25,839 bases of DNA from a virus. Under the pieces are notes generated by a model. That model was given only the letters and a program-made list of their open reading frames with translations. It was not told where the DNA came from and did no database searches. This document shows positions 13,541-20,779 of this stretch, piece after piece. The first letter of the stretch is position 1; every line of letters begins with the position of its first letter. Location of the stretch: positions 1-25,839 of IMG/VR virus record IMGVR_UViG_3300040960_000542, one strand, 5' to 3'. A program made the position numbers and the translations under genes.

Positions 13541-13991
13541 CGCATGGTTCACGGAGCACTACGACGAGCTCGTAGAAGTCTCCCGTCGGTTGCATCGTGA
13601 CAACCTCGACCTCTTGCACCATACCTACCTCTCGTGCGTGCTGGCCCTACGCAAGAACAAGAACATCTTGGACAACCTTCCGGGATATGTCCACACCGCA
13701 ATGTGGAATCTTTCCACGGGGACCTTCCGGAAGCTCTACAAAATCACCGACGCACCCGACTACACCCACGTTTCAAACTACGACATCCAAGAGGCCATCA
13801 GAAAGGAAGAGGCGTTGATCATGGCCAACCATCTCTCGTGGTTTGACAGAACCGTTTTAGAGTTATATCTTGACGGGTGGAGCATGGCCGAACTTGCCCG
13901 GCAATCTGGAATAGGTGTGTCGGTCCTTTACGAATCCATCTCACAAAGCAAAAAGAAACTCCGCCGTGTTATTCGTAGACGTGAAAACTAG
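13512..13991 (+). CDS. RNA polymerase sigma factor-like protein
   Basis: A 159-residue protein with the two-domain plan of a small sigma-70 (ECF-like) factor. Region 2-like: FDAWFTEHYDELVEVSRRLH, then NLDLLHHTYLSCVLALRKN and NLPGYVHTAMWNLSTGTFRK. Region 4-like helix-turn-helix: LSWFDRTVLELYLDGWSMAE, LARQSGIGVSVLYESISQSK and KKLRRVIRR. Region 2 is degenerate, so it may act as a sigma-like regulator and not as a full sigma factor. ATG 13512 is chosen because the family-like sequence begins there and it overlaps the NinG end. It is a good candidate for turning on late genes, whose promoters do not show the host consensus. Confidence 0.7.
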   Translation: MNSKARRDFDAWFTEHYDELVEVSRRLHRDNLDLLHHTYLSCVLALRKNKNILDNLPGYVHTAMWNLSTGTFRKLYKITDAPDYTHVSNYDIQEAIRKEEALIMANHLSWFDRTVLELYLDGWSMAELARQSGIGVSVLYESISQSKKKLRRVIRRREN

Positions 13992-14355
13992 GACCGAGAG
14001 GTACGACATCTGCCTTGGATGCGAGCACTTCGTGACCACGACCAAGAGTTGCGGTCCCCTCGTGACAGAGGCGTTCACGGACTCTCCCTTGTGCGGGTGC
14101 TATATGCCCGCCAAAACCAAACTCAAGGTCGCCTCGTGCCCGCTTGATAAGTGGCACGCCACCATCCAGCCGGAAGAGGTAGAACAAATCAGAGAATACC
14201 TTGATCGCCCCAACCAAGACAAAACAATCGAAGAGCTCAACGACCTCTCCCGGCGGTTCCTGACTGGACAAAAGGCGAGCGGGTGTTCTTCATGCAACCG
14301 GAAACTTTTACAACAACTCAAAGACCTCGTACACAATGCCGATACCCAAACCTGA
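13981..14355 (+). CDS. Cys-rich zinc-binding phage protein
   Basis: A 124-residue protein with a conserved Cys pattern: YDICLGCEHFVTTTKSCG, then LCGCYMPAKTKLKVASCPLD and KW, and a second site CSSCNRK near the C-terminus. The first block (C-x2-C-x-n-T-T-x-x-C ... C-G-C-x-M-P-x-K-T-x-x-K-x-A-x-C-P-x-x-K-W) is shared by many phage proteins of unknown function and probably binds zinc. The start is GTG 13981, overlapping the sigma gene by 11 bases; GTG 13966 is an alternative. The longer frame from 13915 shows a shadow of the sigma gene. Confidence 0.7.
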   Translation: MKTRTERYDICLGCEHFVTTTKSCGPLVTEAFTDSPLCGCYMPAKTKLKVASCPLDKWHATIQPEEVEQIREYLDRPNQDKTIEELNDLSRRFLTGQKASGCSSCNRKLLQQLKDLVHNADTQT

Positions 14356-14476
14356 CCAAGACGAAAAGATGACCGAGTTCCTCAACCGATGCATGAGCGA
14401 CGAGGTCATGAAGACCGAGTTTCCCAACGAACGCCAACGTATGGCAATATGCGCGAAAGAATGGAGCAAAAAATGA
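14336..14476 (+). CDS. Small conserved phage protein (46 residues)
   Basis: Encodes MPIPKPDQDEKMTEFLNRCM then SDEVMKTEFPNERQRMAICA and KEWSKK. The pattern MPIPKP-x-F-x-x-R-C-M-S-D-x-x-M-x-x-E-F-P-x-x-x-Q-R-x-A-x-C is a recurrent small phage protein near head, protease or early genes; its function is unknown. The ATG overlaps the end of the zinc protein by 20 bases, and the stop overlaps the next ATG (ATGA at 14473). Confidence 0.75.
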   Translation: MPIPKPDQDEKMTEFLNRCMSDEVMKTEFPNERQRMAICAKEWSKK

Positions 14477-14802
14477 CCGACAACCTCTACCTCAACGTCG
14501 GACAACTCCACGACTACTCCCACGACAAAACCCTCGTCCTTGAACGGGCGCGTCGTGGGGTGACTGCGCTGGGCCTTGAGTGGAGCGACATCATCGCCCA
14601 AAACCGAAGGGGCCACGTAGCCGACACCCGGCACATCGTTTCGAAGTATCTTCGGGACAACGGTTTTCGGTTTCAAGAAATCGCCAAGACCCTCCAACGA
14701 ACGAACCACACGACCTCGTGTTATAGCGTCCGGAGGGCTCACGAACTCCTTGAGATTGACCGCCGCTTCCGGGCCGACTACAAGAAATTTTTGAACGCAT
14801 GA
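14473..14802 (+). CDS. DnaA domain IV-like DNA-binding protein
   Basis: A 109-residue protein whose second half resembles the C-terminal DNA-binding domain of DnaA: RRGHVADTRHIVSKYLRDNG, FRFQEIAKTLQR and TNHTTSCYSVRRAHELLE. The pattern of an Arg-rich helix, a helix-turn-helix and the (T/R)-N/D-H-T-T signature is that used by DnaA to read DnaA boxes. The ATPase domain is absent, so it cannot assemble as an initiator by itself. It may mark the origin, recruit or block host DnaA, or regulate transcription. ATG 14473 has an ATGA overlap; the longer frame from 14389 is a shadow of the preceding small gene. Confidence 0.7.
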   Translation: MTDNLYLNVGQLHDYSHDKTLVLERARRGVTALGLEWSDIIAQNRRGHVADTRHIVSKYLRDNGFRFQEIAKTLQRTNHTTSCYSVRRAHELLEIDRRFRADYKKFLNA

Positions 14803-15035
14803 CCCTCCGCAAAGTCAAAAGAATGCTCAACGAGAGCGACGACTTCCTCGTGTTTACACGCAAGGACACCGGGGCCGACGTCGCCAACTTTGGAGTGTTC
14901 CACAAAGACACCGACTCGTGGGAGATTCTTTTGAACCTCGCCGTCTCCGACTATCACATACGAGAAACCCTCCGGAATGTTCTTAACGCCGCCGATACTT
15001 ATCGAGACCAGCAAGCTGAGGACTCACCCGAATAA
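14799..15035 (+). CDS. Hypothetical protein
   Basis: A 78-residue protein: MTLRKVKRMLNESDDFLVFT, then RKDTGADVANFGVFHKDTDS and WEILLNLAVSDYHIRETLRN. It looks like an alpha/beta fold, but I recognise no family and no motif. It starts by an ATGA overlap at 14799 and shares its last 59 bases with the ParB-like gene, whose N-terminus is clearly conserved there. That long overlap is unusual for this genome. Confidence 0.6.
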   Translation: MTLRKVKRMLNESDDFLVFTRKDTGADVANFGVFHKDTDSWEILLNLAVSDYHIRETLRNVLNAADTYRDQQAEDSPE

Positions 15036-15420
15036 CCCTCGGTTTATCCGAAAGGAGAAGATGGAGTACCTCAAGCGGTCCATCTCCCAAGACCCGAAGA
15101 TGATGACCGTTCGACCTCTCTTGGTCAACCCTGACATGGTGGTGTTTGCAGGGAACCAAAGACTCCGTGCCTGCATCGAGCTTGGATGGGAGGCGGTGCC
15201 GTGCAGCGTGTGCGACTGGACCGAAGAGGAGCAAGAGCGGGCCATGATCAAAGACAACGCCCATCACGGAGAGTTCGATATGGACATCTTGGCAAACGGC
15301 CCACACGAGCCAGAACAACTCCAAGAGTGGGGGGTGCCCATCGACTGGGACAAACCCGAACCCGAAGACAAACCAAAAGAACTGAAGCAATGCAAGCACT
15401 GCGAGAAGATGATACCTTGA
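14977..15420 (+). CDS. ParB/Srx-like nuclease-domain protein
   Basis: A 147-residue protein with the ParB N-terminal domain: LRTHPNNPRFIRKEKMEYLK, SISQDPKMMTVRPLLVNPD and VVFAGNQRLRACIELGWEAV, then EEQERAMIKDNAHHGEFDMD. The NPR and GNxRLxA motifs are the family's nucleotide-binding signatures. A short Cys pair (CKHCEK) ends the protein. Phage members often lie beside the terminase or a methyltransferase; they may nick DNA or act as CTP-type switches, but the role here is unknown. ATG 14977 is needed to include the NPR motif, although it overlaps the upstream gene by 59 bases. Confidence 0.8.
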   Translation: MFLTPPILIETSKLRTHPNNPRFIRKEKMEYLKRSISQDPKMMTVRPLLVNPDMVVFAGNQRLRACIELGWEAVPCSVCDWTEEEQERAMIKDNAHHGEFDMDILANGPHEPEQLQEWGVPIDWDKPEPEDKPKELKQCKHCEKMIP

Positions 15421-15773
15421 CAGGGTTGGACACTTTAGAACCAAAAAAGGCAAACATGGTCGAGGCCCTCACGAAGGCGTTGGGCATCGTCAAACTTGCT
15501 TGTGAGTCGTGCGGCATCTCAAGGCAGACGCACTACAACTGGCTCAAAGAAGACCCAGCATATAAGGCAGCGTGTGACAACCTGCCCGAGGTAGTGTTGG
15601 ACTTTGCAGAACACCACCTCCACAAACTCATCTCACAAGGCAACCCAGCGGCGACCATCTTCTATATGAAGACCAAAGGCAAGGGGCGTGGCTACGTCGA
15701 GAGACAAGAGATTGAGGTGGCCGAGAAGAAGCCGCTTTCATGGTTCGTGTCTGACGATTCGACCGTGAGTTGA
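15390..15773 (+). CDS. Terminase small subunit
   Basis: A 127-residue DNA-recognition subunit of the packaging motor, directly upstream of the large subunit. Residues 23-55 hold a helix-turn-helix: ALTKALGIVKLACESCGISR then QTHYNWLKEDPAYKAACDN. A helical oligomerisation part follows (FAEHHLHKLISQGNPAATIF), then a basic segment, KTKGKGRGYVERQ. It fits small terminases of Bacteroidetes phages. The start is uncertain: ATG 15390 overlaps the ParB-like gene by 31 bases, ATG 15456 lies after it. The stop overlaps the TTG start of the large subunit (TTGA). Confidence 0.78.
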   Translation: MQALREDDTLTGLDTLEPKKANMVEALTKALGIVKLACESCGISRQTHYNWLKEDPAYKAACDNLPEVVLDFAEHHLHKLISQGNPAATIFYMKTKGKGRGYVERQEIEVAEKKPLSWFVSDDSTVS

Positions 15774-16924
15774 GGCAACCCAAGACATATTACCACGTCA
15801 AGAACTCGCCCGCCAAGATTCAAGTTCACCAAGGCGGGACGCGATCGGGCAAGACGTACTCCATCCTCACGGCCCTCATTGAACTCTGCCACCGCAACGA
15901 GAACTCCGGGGCGGTTATCACCATTGCCCGCAAGACCTTTCCAGCCATCCGCGCCTCGGTCATGCGCGACTTTTTCGAGATACTTGAACGGGAGGAAATC
16001 TACGACGTCAACCTGCACAACAAGAGCGAAGCCACGTACATCCTCTTTGGAAACATGGTCGAGTTCATCTCCGTTGACCAGCCGCAAAAGGTCAGGGGCC
16101 GCAAGCGTGACATCTTGTTTGTGAACGAGGCCAACGAGCTCACCCTCGAAGACTGGCGTCAACTCATGCTGCGAACCACCGGGAGGGCCATCATCGACTA
16201 CAACCCCTCCGACGAGTTCCACTGGATATACGACCACGTCCTCACCCGGCCCGACCACGAGTTCTTTCAGACCACATACAAAGACAACCCCTTTCTACCG
16301 GAGTCCACGGTTGCAGAGATTGAACGACTCAAGGAAGCCGACCACGACTACTGGAGGGTGTACGGCTTGGGTGAGCGTGGCGTCTCTCGTGCGACCATTC
16401 TTACCCATTGGAAGGCGGTGCCACAAGTGCCGGAGGGTTGGCGCCTCTTGTCCCTTGGTTTGGACTTTGGATATACCAACGACCCCACGGCCATCGTCAA
16501 GGTGTACACCGACGGCCACGGCTTTTGTCTCGATGAGGTTTGCTACGCCACGGGCCTCACCAATGCAGCCATCGCCCAAACCTTACGAGACGCAGAGATA
16601 GGCAAGGCCATGATCGTGGCCGACTCAGCCGAGCCCAAGAGCATCGACGAAATACACGGGCACGGGTTCAACGTACACCCAGCCCGCAAAGGCCCGGACT
16701 CCGTGCGTTCAGGAATCGACTTCCTCCGGTCGCGTCCGCTCCTCATCACCGAGCGCAGCGTGAACGGCATCAAGGAACTCCGGAACTACAAATGGAAAGT
16801 AGATAAAAATGAAAGGCAACTGAATGAACCCGTGGACGCCTTCAACCACTTCATCGACGCATCACGCTATGCCATCACATGGAACCAAACCAACCCGAAC
16901 TTTGGGCGATATGCCCTCGGATAA
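15770..16924 (+). CDS. terL: Terminase large subunit
   Basis: The 384-residue packaging motor with an ATPase and a nuclease. Walker A GGTRSGKT is at 22-29, the Walker B and catalytic Glu DILFVNE at 114-120. The nuclease part has LGLDFGYTNDPTAIV (Asp232), MIVADSAEPKS (Asp285) and HFIDASRYA (Asp363) as the RNase H-like metal site. The length is at the short end for the family, but all motifs are present. The start is TTG 15770: an in-frame stop lies at 15752 and no ATG or GTG occurs before the Walker A, so TTG is the only reasonable choice, and it forms a TTGA junction with the small subunit. Which ends it makes (cos or headful) cannot be told. Confidence 0.95.
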   Translation: MRQPKTYYHVKNSPAKIQVHQGGTRSGKTYSILTALIELCHRNENSGAVITIARKTFPAIRASVMRDFFEILEREEIYDVNLHNKSEATYILFGNMVEFISVDQPQKVRGRKRDILFVNEANELTLEDWRQLMLRTTGRAIIDYNPSDEFHWIYDHVLTRPDHEFFQTTYKDNPFLPESTVAEIERLKEADHDYWRVYGLGERGVSRATILTHWKAVPQVPEGWRLLSLGLDFGYTNDPTAIVKVYTDGHGFCLDEVCYATGLTNAAIAQTLRDAEIGKAMIVADSAEPKSIDEIHGHGFNVHPARKGPDSVRSGIDFLRSRPLLITERSVNGIKELRNYKWKVDKNERQLNEPVDAFNHFIDASRYAITWNQTNPNFGRYALG

Positions 16925-16958
16925 CTTGAGGAATCTAACCTTTTGAACTTGTAACAAT

Positions 16959-17621
16959 ATGAAGCTGCGCCTCCCCGCCTCTTTTCAAGACCTAACCCTC
17001 CGGCATCTCATGACGTTGGAGACCGAAACCGACCCCGTTAAGCGCGTCCAAGCCGTCACGGGTCACTCGTTCGCGGAAGTCCGCAAGATGCCCCACAAAC
17101 TCATCGTGGAAGCCAACGCACACCTTGACGCCTTGCAAGCCAACGAGGTCGCCCAGCACAAAGAAATCATTGAACTAAACGGCGTCGAATACGGGTTTGT
17201 TCCGGACTGGGACGAGTTCAGCGCGGGAGAGTGGATTGATATGGAAACGTACACGGCGGACTTTTGGAAGACGCCACACAAGGCCATGAGCATCTTGTAC
17301 CGACCACTCGACAGGAAGTGGGGGGACCGCTACTCCATCAAACCCTACACGGCCAAAGAGGACGCCGAGGTGTTCCTCGATATGCCCGCCCCTCTCGTCG
17401 CAGGTGCGTTGCTTTTTTTTTGGAGTACCGAAAGGAAACTACTGAACGCTTTGCAGTCCTCTTTAATTCAGAAAACGCAGGAGGTGACGAGTTTGCTGCA
17501 AAGTGGGGTTGGTACCCCGTCCTCTACACCTTGGCTGGTGAGGACATTCTTAAGATGGATGCGGTCACGAAACTACCCGTTGGCCACGCCTTCACCCACC
17601 TCGCCTACCTCAAGGACTTGA
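16959..17621 (+). CDS. Tail assembly chaperone, 0-frame product
   Basis: A 220-residue product of the tail assembly chaperone locus, the counterpart of lambda gpG. Residues 1-154 look like a Bacteroidetes phage family: MKLRLPASFQDLTLRHLMTL, ELNGVEYGFVPDWDEFSAGE, ILYRPLDRKWGDRYSIKPYT and the conserved end VAGALLFFW. After the T9 run at 17413-17421 the 0-frame continues for 66 residues: a plausible helix (RKLLNALQSSLIQKTQEVTS), then a Ser/Thr/Pro/Arg-rich stretch that looks less like real coding. The locus lies before the tail genes, as expected. A short gap of 34 bases after the large terminase holds no clear promoter. Confidence 0.7.
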   Translation: MKLRLPASFQDLTLRHLMTLETETDPVKRVQAVTGHSFAEVRKMPHKLIVEANAHLDALQANEVAQHKEIIELNGVEYGFVPDWDEFSAGEWIDMETYTADFWKTPHKAMSILYRPLDRKWGDRYSIKPYTAKEDAEVFLDMPAPLVAGALLFFWSTERKLLNALQSSLIQKTQEVTSLLQSGVGTPSSTPWLVRTFLRWMRSRNYPLATPSPTSPTSRT

Positions 17622-17662
17622 ACTTCAAAAGAGAGCAAGCAAGCAAGAACCGCATCGCATGA
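16959..17662 (+). CDS. Tail assembly chaperone, -1 frameshift product
   Basis: Reading 16959-17420 and then slipping back one base at the T9 run gives 234 residues, the counterpart of lambda gpGT. The second frame continues FFLEYRKETTERFAVLF, then GDEFAAKWGWYPVLYTLAGE, DILKMDAVTKLPVGHAFTHL and AYLKDLNFKRE. The block KWGWYxxxYxLAGxDxxKxDxVxxLxxxxxxxxLxYxKDxN is a conserved feature of these Bacteroidetes phage loci. The next gene starts at 17659 with an ATGA overlap to the stop of this product and not to the 0-frame stop at 17621, which supports translation through the second frame. The fused protein should bring the tape measure and tube subunits together during tail assembly. Confidence 0.75.
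17414..17420 (+). promoter_or_regulatory. Slippery heptamer for -1 frameshifting
   Basis: T TTT TTT inside a run of nine T (17413-17421), in the 0-frame register CTT TTT TTT TGG. It obeys the X XXY YYZ rule, and the slip leads to TTG GAG TAC in the -1 frame. Confidence 0.75.
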
Positions 17663-20031
17663 TCACATTTAACAATATCGTCTCCAAGTTTCAGGAGTTC
17701 TGCGACGACCACTTCTTCATCAAGACGTTCTCGTATGGCTCGCCCTCGGACGTGGACTTGGAGAAGTTCGAGCAGTACCCGCTCCTTCACTTGGTGTACA
17801 CGGGTGGGGACTACAACTCACCGAAGGCCAAGACCTACAACCTCGAAGTCTACATCTTGTCCCTGCCACCATCAAAGGCGGACAAGGTAGAATATCAAAA
17901 GGAGAACATCTCGAACGCGGAACAGGTGGCCGAGGACATCTTGGCCGACATCCAGAACGGAGGCAACATCTTCCAATTCGGATTCCACTACGACCTCGTT
18001 AACGCCTCGGTGACACCGCTTGAAGAGACCCAGAGCAACGCCCTTGCCGGGTGCCTCTTGGACATTGCTATCTCGGTTCCCTACACCTACGACTCGTGCA
18101 ACGCTCCCTTGACAGGCGTTGAACCCGAAGGCAGCACGACGCCCGCATTCAAGGCGCGTGGTCTTCTGCGGGTGCGTGAACTTGACGGAGACCCCGACGT
18201 CTTGAGCGTGGCCACCATCAACGTGCCGGATGGGAGCTTGACCGACGACGGCGACGGAGAAATCACGTTGACGTTTGGGGCAGGCGGAGCAGTGGACAGC
18301 GTTTCCGGTGGGACGGGACTTACCGCAACACCAACAACGGGAGACGTAGTCGTAAATCTCGACGACACGGCAGTGACGCCCGGAAGCTATACTACCGCAG
18401 ACATTACTGTAGACGCTCAAGGACGCATCACAGCCGCATCAAGCGGAACGGCCACAACCGCCACTCGTCTCACCCAGACGGTCAAGAACGTGTCCGGCGG
18501 AGAGCTCGCCAAAGGAACTCCCGTCCACGCGGTGCTCGATGGAGCAAGCGGGAACCTTGCCTACGTCATCGCGGCACGAGCGGACACGCCCTCAGCCATG
18601 CCCGCCACCTTTATCCTAAACGAGACCCTAGCAGACGAAGCCGAAGGCGAAGCCATCATCACCGGACTCATTCAAGGCGTGGACACCTCCGCCTTCACAC
18701 CGGGAGATGTGGTCTACGTCGGAGAAACGGGCGGATATACAAACGTCAAGCCCACGGGAACGAACCTCATCCAGAACTTGGGTATCGTACTCAAGAGCCA
18801 CGCCTCGAATGGTTCGGGCATCGTGTATGGTGCTGGGCGTTCAAACGACGTGCCCAACATCCCTGAAGGTTATGGGTGGCTCGGCAATGCCTCCGGGGTG
18901 GCTACACCTACCCTCTTCAACTTCTACCTTAACAGGTTCGACGACACCGCCTCGACGATGGCCTCAACCCTCGACGCAGGGACGGCGACGATTGAGCGCA
19001 TCGACACGGCACGCTGGACAGGTACGGGGGTCTACCTGAACCAACAGAGCGACACGCCAAGCTCGGGAAACGCGATCAAGAGAAAGGTGTACTACAAAGA
19101 CGAGTTTGGAAGTACGGACGCCTTTGGGACGTGGACGCTCATTCACGAGTTCGCAGACGACACAAGCTACGCTGACGCGCTTACGTACATCAATGACACC
19201 ATCATCGCAGGACAAACCAACGGCACGGCTCCGGCCTCTTTGGTTATGACGTGGGAAGACGCTTCTGGGTTTTCCGGATTGCTAGAGGACTACCCCGGAG
19301 CATCGGCGGCGTACTCGCTACGATTGCTTGATTCGACCTACACGGGTTCAGCCATCCGCGTCCGTAGGGCATCAGACAACGCAGAACAGGACATCGGGTT
19401 CGACAACAACGAATTGGACACTTCTGCTCTTGCTACGTTCTGTTCAGGCACAAACGGATTTGTGAAGACGTGGTATGACCAAGCAGGGTCAAATGACGCG
19501 ACACAGACAACGACGGGAAGTCAGCCAAAGATTTACGACAGCTCGACGGGTGTGGTGACGGAAAACGGAAAGGCGGCATTGGATTTTGACGGGGGAAATG
19601 ATTATATGCAGAGTTCGTTATTTACGGCAATTTCACAACCCGACACGACATTTGTAGTTCTCAAGCTCGACGCGATTGAGCCAGTATTTATCACGGACGG
19701 AGGCACACAAAGCCAGACGCTAAATACAGGAAGCAATCAGTGGACAACTGAAGCAGGGGCCAATTTGAGAAACACAAGCATAGATACGGATCAGCACCTT
19801 ATTATGTCTTTATACAACGGCAGTAGCTCTGAACAATGGGTAGATGGCACAAACACAATTTCAGGTAACGCAGGAACGGACGGAATAAACGGAGTAACAC
19901 TTGGGGCCAGTTATGCTGCCCTGCTCCCCATGAATGGCAAGATTCAAGAGTATTTGCTATATCCGTCCAACCAGTCGACCAACCGCACAGGCATCGAAAC
20001 CAACATCAACGACTTCTACTCCATCTTCTAA
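17659..20031 (+). CDS. Tail terminator-like domain fused to a tail fibre / receptor-binding protein
   Basis: A 790-residue modular protein. Residues 1-150 look like the tail terminator (tail completion) family of Bacteroidetes phages: ITFNNIVSKFQEFCDDHFFI, KTFSYGSPSDVDLEKFEQYP and ISVPYTYDSCNAPL. A linker with VLSVATINVPDGSLTDDGDG follows, then a fibre repeat ITVDAQGRITAASSG (about 246-260) and a virion-surface domain TVKNVSGGELAKGTPVHAVL (about 274-293). Residues 545-645 resemble the alpha-L-arabinofuranosidase B catalytic-like domain of LamG fold: AYSLRLLDSTYTGSAIRVRR, ASDNAEQDIGFDNNELDTSA, GFVKTWYDQAGSNDATQ and ALDFDGGNDYM. It probably binds host surface glycans. The last part (about 19560-19860) is only 45% GC, which suggests exchange of the tip. 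Confidence 0.75.
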   Translation: MITFNNIVSKFQEFCDDHFFIKTFSYGSPSDVDLEKFEQYPLLHLVYTGGDYNSPKAKTYNLEVYILSLPPSKADKVEYQKENISNAEQVAEDILADIQNGGNIFQFGFHYDLVNASVTPLEETQSNALAGCLLDIAISVPYTYDSCNAPLTGVEPEGSTTPAFKARGLLRVRELDGDPDVLSVATINVPDGSLTDDGDGEITLTFGAGGAVDSVSGGTGLTATPTTGDVVVNLDDTAVTPGSYTTADITVDAQGRITAASSGTATTATRLTQTVKNVSGGELAKGTPVHAVLDGASGNLAYVIAARADTPSAMPATFILNETLADEAEGEAIITGLIQGVDTSAFTPGDVVYVGETGGYTNVKPTGTNLIQNLGIVLKSHASNGSGIVYGAGRSNDVPNIPEGYGWLGNASGVATPTLFNFYLNRFDDTASTMASTLDAGTATIERIDTARWTGTGVYLNQQSDTPSSGNAIKRKVYYKDEFGSTDAFGTWTLIHEFADDTSYADALTYINDTIIAGQTNGTAPASLVMTWEDASGFSGLLEDYPGASAAYSLRLLDSTYTGSAIRVRRASDNAEQDIGFDNNELDTSALATFCSGTNGFVKTWYDQAGSNDATQTTTGSQPKIYDSSTGVVTENGKAALDFDGGNDYMQSSLFTAISQPDTTFVVLKLDAIEPVFITDGGTQSQTLNTGSNQWTTEAGANLRNTSIDTDQHLIMSLYNGSSSEQWVDGTNTISGNAGTDGINGVTLGASYAALLPMNGKIQEYLLYPSNQSTNRTGIETNINDFYSIF

Positions 20032-20426
20032 TGAGCTATATCATCGTTCTCCCCGAAGGTTTCTTGACGAGTGAGGTCAGAGCCAAGAGCATCACACGAG
20101 AGCTCTACAATATCACCGTGCCCGTCGCTATTCAAGAGGAATACCAAAAGGACGCCACCGTCTTCGGAGTCATCACACACCCCGACGGCATCCAGCACGC
20201 CCTGCAAGTAGACCTCGACTACGTGATCCCGGTGAGCCCACAGGCAACCATCGAGAAGCTCGTCTCTCTCTTCCCGGAACTCAACGAACAGGAGCGATTC
20301 AACCTCGCCTCGTACGTCCTCAACAACCACGAGTTCCCGTTCGGCAATATCGTCCCCTCCACCACCACCGTCCGCGACTATGACTATATGGTCGAGAATG
20401 GATGGTTCCCAGAAGAGCCCGTATGA
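20031..20426 (+). CDS. Hypothetical protein after the fibre
   Basis: A 131-residue protein: MSYIIVLPEGFLTSEVRAKS, ITRELYNITVPVAIQEEYQK, VFGVITHPDGIQHALQVDLD and LVSLFPELNEQERFNLASYV. The central part carries regular strands; the C-terminal part is helical. It starts by a TAATG junction with the fibre gene. Proteins in this place in other phages may be fibre chaperones or minor tail parts, but nothing in the sequence proves it. I recognise no family. Confidence 0.55.
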   Translation: MSYIIVLPEGFLTSEVRAKSITRELYNITVPVAIQEEYQKDATVFGVITHPDGIQHALQVDLDYVIPVSPQATIEKLVSLFPELNEQERFNLASYVLNNHEFPFGNIVPSTTTVRDYDYMVENGWFPEEPV

Positions 20427-20776
20427 AGTACCTCCTCGTCCTCCCTCTCGTAGCCGCTGGCCTCTGTCTGTTCCTCCTCGGTCCCTTCTTTGGGTTCTTC
20501 CTCCGTGTAGGTACAGACCCTCGCCCGTGGCCGTGGGTGTACGACATCTTCCGCGACCTCTCCGCGATGGCTTCTATCATGGCGTCTTCCTTCTTGGACT
20601 TCGCCTTGACCAAAGCCAACGGCTATCCCTTCGGTCATCAAACAATCTCGGCGGTGTTGGGCGTCAATGCAGCACGTGGCACGCTCTCCCCTTTGGGTAA
20701 GAAGCTGCGCAACCTGCTCGACTACATCGACCCCGATCACTGCCAAAAGGCATACGACAAAATCAAAACACCATAA
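20423..20776 (+). CDS. Membrane-anchored hypothetical protein
   Basis: A 117-residue protein with one N-terminal membrane segment (residues 3-27: LLVLPLVAAGLCLFLLGPFF) and a soluble remainder (WVYDIFRDLSAMASIMASSF, LDFALTKANGYPFGHQTISA and KLRNLLDYIDPDHCQKAYDK). I prefer ATG 20423, an ATGA overlap with the upstream stop; the frame from 20402 adds an unlikely Arg-rich leader. The segment could be a signal anchor. Proteins of this plan occur in Bacteroidetes phage late regions; the function is unknown, and a role at lysis or in superinfection exclusion is possible. Confidence 0.6.
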   Translation: MKYLLVLPLVAAGLCLFLLGPFFGFFLRVGTDPRPWPWVYDIFRDLSAMASIMASSFLDFALTKANGYPFGHQTISAVLGVNAARGTLSPLGKKLRNLLDYIDPDHCQKAYDKIKTP

Positions 20777-20779
20777 GAC

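Noticed and set aside
16925-16958. Promoter between the large terminase and the tail chaperone
   Set aside because: The gap contains TAACCTTTTG, but the spacing within the element does not match TAnnTTTG and there is no proper -33 element.
17413-17421. T9 run as a simple sequencing error that breaks one gene
   Set aside because: Possible, but the register fits a slippery heptamer exactly and the locus is of a type known to use frameshifting. Kept as programmed frameshifting; raw reads should confirm the run length.
17659-20031. Diversity-generating retroelement acting on the fibre gene
   Set aside because: No reverse transcriptase gene and no template repeat were seen anywhere in the window.
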